Source of the DNA: Neolewinella maritima
Lineage (GTDB): Bacteria > Bacteroidota > Bacteroidia > Chitinophagales > Saprospiraceae
Direction of reading: 5' to 3'
Assembly (NCBI RefSeq): GCF_923081025.1
Contig: NZ_CAKLPZ010000001.1
Location: 1,488,001 to 1,552,000 of the forward strand
DNA: 64,000 nucleotides
Part shown: piece by piece, positions 60,513-64,000 of the stretch
How the letters are laid out: each line of letters starts with the position of its first letter
How positions within the stretch are numbered: the first letter of the stretch is position 1
Program-made: the position numbers and the translations under genes
Notes under the pieces: generated by a model
Told to the model about the DNA's origin: nothing
The model's input: only the letters and a program-made list of their open reading frames with translations
Databases searched by the model: none

Positions 60513-63383
60513 ATGCAGCAGGTTTTGAGCAAGCTATTTCGTGCCCGCCCGGGGGAGTGGGGGGCCATTGTGCTGCTCCAACTGCTCGTCTTTCTAATCA
60601 TCTGTACCCTGCTCATCGTCAAACCCACGGCTAGCGCGATGTTCCTCTCGGAATACGGCGCCGTAGGACTACCCTATATGTTCCTGGCCACGGCCGTACT
60701 GGCGGCCATCGTCAGTACGGGTTATTCCGCTGCGTTGCGGCGGTATAGTTTGCTCAGGGTCAGTACCGTATCGCTGGTGGTTTGCCTGATGGTCTTGCTG
60801 GTATGCGCCAGTTTCATCCGCTATCCGCTCGCCCGGCCTGCCGTGGCGGCTACGCTCTATTTGTGGACGGCGCTGTTCGGCGTCGTAGCGGCCTCCCAGT
60901 TCTGGATGATGGCCAGTTTCGTGTTCGACGTGCGACAGGCCAAGCGGCTCTTTGGCCTGATCGGAGCCGGAGCCATTGCGGGTGGTATCGCCGGTGGCTA
61001 CCTGACTACCCTGCTAGCTCGTGAGATCGGTACCCGCAACCTGGTGCTGCTGGCGGCCAGTCTGCTGGTGCCCTGCCTGATCCTTACCGCGGTCATCTGG
61101 CGTAAGTACGTGGCCCGCAAACAAAGTGCGGTAGACCGCAAGAAGAAGGTGAATGCCGCCTACGAGGCTCCCCACCGGCTCATCCTGGGCAGTAAGCACC
61201 TGATGTTACTCTGCGGTATCGTGGCCCTGAGCGTGACGGCGGCCAAGCTGGTCGACTACCAGTTCAGCGTACTGGCCGCGGAGCGCTACGGGGATCAGGA
61301 CCGCCTGGCCGCCTTCTTCGGTTTCTGGTATTCCACCTTCAATATCGTTGCCCTGGTCATCCAGCTATTGTTCACTCAGCGGGTGGTGCAGGGACTTGGT
61401 GTGAGCGGAGCCCTGCTATTCCTCCCCATCGGTCTGGGAATAGGAGCCATGGTAATGCTACTCATGCCCGGGCTCAACGCAGCCACCCTGAGCCGCTCGG
61501 TCGACGGCAGTCTGAAGCAGAGTCTGAGTAGAGCCAGCGTGGAGATGCTCTTCCTACCACTGGATGAAGACACCAAGAAAAAAGTCAAGACCTACATCGA
61601 CGTATTCATCGATAGCCTGGCGGGTGGCCTGGGTGGTATTCTGCTTATTGCGCTGACGCAGGTGCTGGGTTTTTCCGCGCCGTCCATCAGCTGGTGCGTA
61701 CTGCTGCTGGTGGTGGGCTGGTTGGGCAGCGTGGTGCTGATCCGTGAGGAGTACATCGAGGCTTTCCGGGCTCAGCTCTCGCACCTCAAACCGAAGAAGC
61801 AGCGCAACCGCCTCAAGAGCCACCACCGCAAGGTCATGGCCGGCTTCCTGCAGGTGCTGGAAACGGGACAGATGAGCACTCACGAAAAACAGCTGCTCTA
61901 CGTACTGGAGCGTACCGACGACCTCGGTGGGGAGACCTTCCGCGAACCGGTGCGCAAGCTGCTTACACACCCCTCGGCCAGCGTACGCTCGCGTGCGCTG
62001 CGCAGCCTCTACCTGCAGCCGGGGGCCGAGCTGGTCGATGAGGTGATCCCCCTGCTGGAGGACACCGACGGTCAGGTCCGCTCTGCCGCCTTCGACTACC
62101 TGTTCTCGCGTCCGGATGCCGTAGGGCGTAGCGTATTAGAGCCCTTACTGGACAGTGCGGAGCCGGAGGTCGCCGGTGCGGCGCTGGTCAGTCTGGCCTC
62201 GGAAACCGCTACGAATGCCTTTAGTCGCCGACAGTGGCAGGTCAGCAAACGACTGCGCCGTCGCATCCGCCAGCTACCTACCCACAGTCCCGCCGTACGC
62301 GCTGCCTGGTATCCCTTCCTGCTTACGGCCGCCGGTCGGTCAAACACCGCCACGGGTCGGGCCTTCATCCAGCGCTGTATGCTCAAGGAGAACGAGGCAA
62401 TTCTCCGCCATGCCGTGCTGGCCGCTGGGGAGAGTCAGCACGAAGACCTCATTGTGCCCCTGTTGCACCTGATCATGAATCCAAAGGTGCGGACACTTGT
62501 CATCAATGCGTTAGTGCAGTACCAGGCCGGACTACTGGGTCTCATCCCCGGTCTGATCCGGTCCGGTGAGCTGTCGCTCGACGAAGTGCGCAGACTACCC
62601 CGGGTACTGGAGAAGATCGACCGGCAGCAGTCTGTAGACGTGCTACTATCCCTGATCGAACGGCACTTCCCCCATGACCTTCCCCTACGCATGGAAGTAC
62701 TGCATGCGCTGAACACCCAGCGTCGCGACTTCCCGCAACGGAAGGTGCCGACTAAACTCGTCTACCGACGCATAGTCGCCGAGGCCCGCCTTTACGAGTC
62801 TCAGCAGCAGCGCATAAACGTGCAGCACATTTTACTCCACTTCACACGGTCGCAGGAAGAGCTGGACTACCGTGAAGCCTACGCCGCCCTGCTTCAGCGC
62901 CGTATGACCGGCACGTTCAACCGGCTCTTTCGGCTACTGGGGCTCCGGTACCCGCCGGCCGATATCATTCCCGTCCATTTGGCCTTGCGCAGTGATACGG
63001 TGGCGATCCAGGTCAGTGGTATCGAGTTCCTCGACAACCTGCTGGAGCTATCGCTGAAGCGACTCATTATTCCCTTACTCGACCGGCGGCAACGGATGAA
63101 TAGCGAAGCCGGTGCCGGATACCTAGCGGTAGATGCCGATGTACCGGAGCTGCGCCGTCAGGAGTTTAAATCGCTGCGCAGAACCCTGCGGGCGCGCGAC
63201 AACGCGCTCAAGGTGGCTGCGCTGCGCCTGATCAGTACCCTGAACGATCCGCAGTATCTGCCACTACTGGCGCACTACGCCGTAGCACCCGACTCCCCCA
63301 AGAAAATTCGCCTGGTCGCTAAAGAAGCCCTGGAGCAACTACGCGCTACGCTGGCCCCGGCCCTATCTTCGCCCGCCTTATGA
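60513..63383 (+). CDS. Npt1/Npt2-like (ATP/ADP carrier-type) membrane protein fused to HEAT repeats
   Basis: 956 residues. The first 440 hold about twelve membrane helices of the nucleotide-transporter/MFS type (LLIVKPTASAMFLSEYG, QFWMMASFVFDVRQAKRLFGLIGAGAIAGGIAGG, the DEDTKKKVKTYIDVFIDSLAGGLGG block). The remaining 500 residues are alpha-helical HEAT repeats (LTHPSASVRSRALRSLY, LEDTDGQVRSAAFDYLF, LDSAEPEVAGAALVSLA). Such fusions occur in free-living Bacteroidota, where nucleotide import from a host is not expected; the substrate is unknown. The stop overlaps the argS start (ATGA). Confidence 0.85.
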   Translation: MQQVLSKLFRARPGEWGAIVLLQLLVFLIICTLLIVKPTASAMFLSEYGAVGLPYMFLATAVLAAIVSTGYSAALRRYSLLRVSTVSLVVCLMVLLVCASFIRYPLARPAVAATLYLWTALFGVVAASQFWMMASFVFDVRQAKRLFGLIGAGAIAGGIAGGYLTTLLAREIGTRNLVLLAASLLVPCLILTAVIWRKYVARKQSAVDRKKKVNAAYEAPHRLILGSKHLMLLCGIVALSVTAAKLVDYQFSVLAAERYGDQDRLAAFFGFWYSTFNIVALVIQLLFTQRVVQGLGVSGALLFLPIGLGIGAMVMLLMPGLNAATLSRSVDGSLKQSLSRASVEMLFLPLDEDTKKKVKTYIDVFIDSLAGGLGGILLIALTQVLGFSAPSISWCVLLLVVGWLGSVVLIREEYIEAFRAQLSHLKPKKQRNRLKSHHRKVMAGFLQVLETGQMSTHEKQLLYVLERTDDLGGETFREPVRKLLTHPSASVRSRALRSLYLQPGAELVDEVIPLLEDTDGQVRSAAFDYLFSRPDAVGRSVLEPLLDSAEPEVAGAALVSLASETATNAFSRRQWQVSKRLRRRIRQLPTHSPAVRAAWYPFLLTAAGRSNTATGRAFIQRCMLKENEAILRHAVLAAGESQHEDLIVPLLHLIMNPKVRTLVINALVQYQAGLLGLIPGLIRSGELSLDEVRRLPRVLEKIDRQQSVDVLLSLIERHFPHDLPLRMEVLHALNTQRRDFPQRKVPTKLVYRRIVAEARLYESQQQRINVQHILLHFTRSQEELDYREAYAALLQRRMTGTFNRLFRLLGLRYPPADIIPVHLALRSDTVAIQVSGIEFLDNLLELSLKRLIIPLLDRRQRMNSEAGAGYLAVDADVPELRRQEFKSLRRTLRARDNALKVAALRLISTLNDPQYLPLLAHYAVAPDSPKKIRLVAKEALEQLRATLAPALSSPAL

Positions 63384-64000
63384 CGCAGCAGCTTCCCGAT
63401 CTACTTACCGCCGGCGTACGCGACGGACTCCAGGCCCTCTACCAGGTGACTGACCCGAACCTGGACATCACCCTCCAGTCGACCCGCAAGGAGTTTGACG
63501 GCGAATTCACCATCGTCACCTTCCCACTCACCCGCCTGGCGAAAAAGAAGCCGGAGCAGATCGGAGCGGAACTGGGGCAGTACCTCAAGACCGAGCTCGA
63601 GGAGGTAAGCGACTACAACGTGATCAAGGGCTTTCTAAACCTGGTGATCACCGACCGGTACTGGATCGAGTTTCTCCTGCAACAGGCCCAGGCTACGGAT
63701 TTCGGCCGCTCACCGAAGACCGACGAGCGGGTTGTCGTCGAGTTCAGTAGCCCCAATACCAATAAGCCCCTGCACCTGGGTCACGTCCGCAACATTCTGC
63801 TGGGCTGGTCCACCAGTCAACTGCTCGAGGCGGCCGGCTTCGACGTGAAGCGCGTGCAGATCATCAACGATCGCGGTATCGCCATCTGTAAGTCGATGCT
63901 CGCCTGGCAGCGCTATGGAGAGGAAGCTACGCCGGCCGGTAAGGGGGTCAAGCCCGATCACTTCGTAGGACAATTCTACGTACTGTTCGAGCAGCGCTTC
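63380..64000 (+). CDS. argS: Arginyl-tRNA synthetase (3' truncated by window edge)
   Basis: The first 207 codons of the class I synthetase that charges tRNA(Arg). The N-terminal additional domain (tRNA D-loop recognition) runs to about residue 110, followed by the catalytic Rossmann fold with SSPNTNKPLHLGHVRN (HIGH motif at about residues 130-133) and VQIINDRG. The frame is open to the last base. The start ATG lies in the stop of the HEAT-fusion gene, so the two are cotranscribed. Confidence 0.95.
   Translation, partial: MTQQLPDLLTAGVRDGLQALYQVTDPNLDITLQSTRKEFDGEFTIVTFPLTRLAKKKPEQIGAELGQYLKTELEEVSDYNVIKGFLNLVITDRYWIEFLLQQAQATDFGRSPKTDERVVVEFSSPNTNKPLHLGHVRNILLGWSTSQLLEAAGFDVKRVQIINDRGIAICKSMLAWQRYGEEATPAGKGVKPDHFVGQFYVLFEQRF

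Overview
The window reads as a GC-rich chromosome segment from a member of the Bacteroidota, most likely a Lewinella/Saprospiria-like marine or gliding bacterium. The evidence is a fused LpxC-FabZ, an atpB-E-F-H-A-G cluster without atpD/atpC, secreted proteins with Por/type IX sorting tails (YPNP-type) and one gliding-motility-type C-terminus (SPNGDGxND), paired membrane-bound/soluble Fe-S oxidoreductases, and repeated TAnnTTTG -7 promoter boxes with no visible Shine-Dalgarno sites. The lineage below phylum is inferred. There is no phage, insertion sequence, CRISPR, rRNA or tRNA. Nearly all of it is dense core chromosome with many ATGA/TAATG start-stop overlaps and tail-to-tail stop overlaps.

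Layout. 1-3.8 kb: three tandem secreted PQQ-type sugar dehydrogenase paralogs (the first cut by the window edge). 3.9-5.1 kb: a saccharopine/carboxynorspermidine dehydrogenase-type enzyme. 5.2-10.7 kb: F-type ATP synthase genes atpB, E, F, H, A, G. 10.7-16.3 kb (minus): lipoprotein, DUF368 (PopT-like) lipid-carrier translocase, aroE, sialate O-acetylesterase, MATE transporter. 16.3-20.7 kb: divergent region with a mini-hairpin array, a near-perfect Bacteroidota promoter, a 17-codon Tyr/Phe/Trp-rich leader peptide with terminator and antiterminator, then pheA, aminotransferase, tyrA and a DAHP synthase-chorismate mutase fusion. 20.7-22.9 kb: ABM monooxygenase, a second mini-hairpin array, ychF, rhomboid protease. 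23-26.1 kb: Dabb lipoprotein, PlsC-like acyltransferase, pyrB, pyrR. 26.2-30.5 kb: a GNAT/zinc-ribbon protein of unknown role, PTPS/QueD, folE, aspartokinase. 30.6-35.3 kb: two Fe-S oxidoreductases and a large gliding-type surface protein. 35.4-42.5 kb: typA with a strong terminator, S8 protease, selD, Rieske-FAD reductase, PNPOx-like protein. 42.5-47.8 kb: an AT-richer gap with a hairpin terminator, a small Cys-rich membrane protein, and a minus-strand lipid A operon (lpxC/fabZ, lpxA, ABC ATPase, arginyltransferase-like protein) next to a MacB/LolD-type ATPase. 47.8-59 kb: gatC, DUF2452, 2H phosphoesterase, a TPR-PD40-SPOR envelope protein, esterase, serine racemase/dehydratase, ribH, xseA, a zinc peptidase, rlmF, a PhyH dioxygenase, a YggS-type PLP protein. 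59-64 kb: a 59-codon small ORF behind an inverted repeat, FKBP isomerase, msrA, a nucleotide-transporter/HEAT fusion, and the 5' part of argS.

The two most notable signals are non-coding. First, the aromatic amino acid operon at 16.5 kb carries an apparently complete ribosome-mediated attenuator. Second, two intergenic arrays (16.36-16.46 kb and 21.11-21.18 kb) consist of ten tiny palindromes, each with exactly a 3-nt spacer (seven are GAA), separated by TCTA at intervals of 14-19 bp. They contain the d(GCGAAGC) motif known to form exceptionally stable DNA mini-hairpins. I know of no named element with this architecture.
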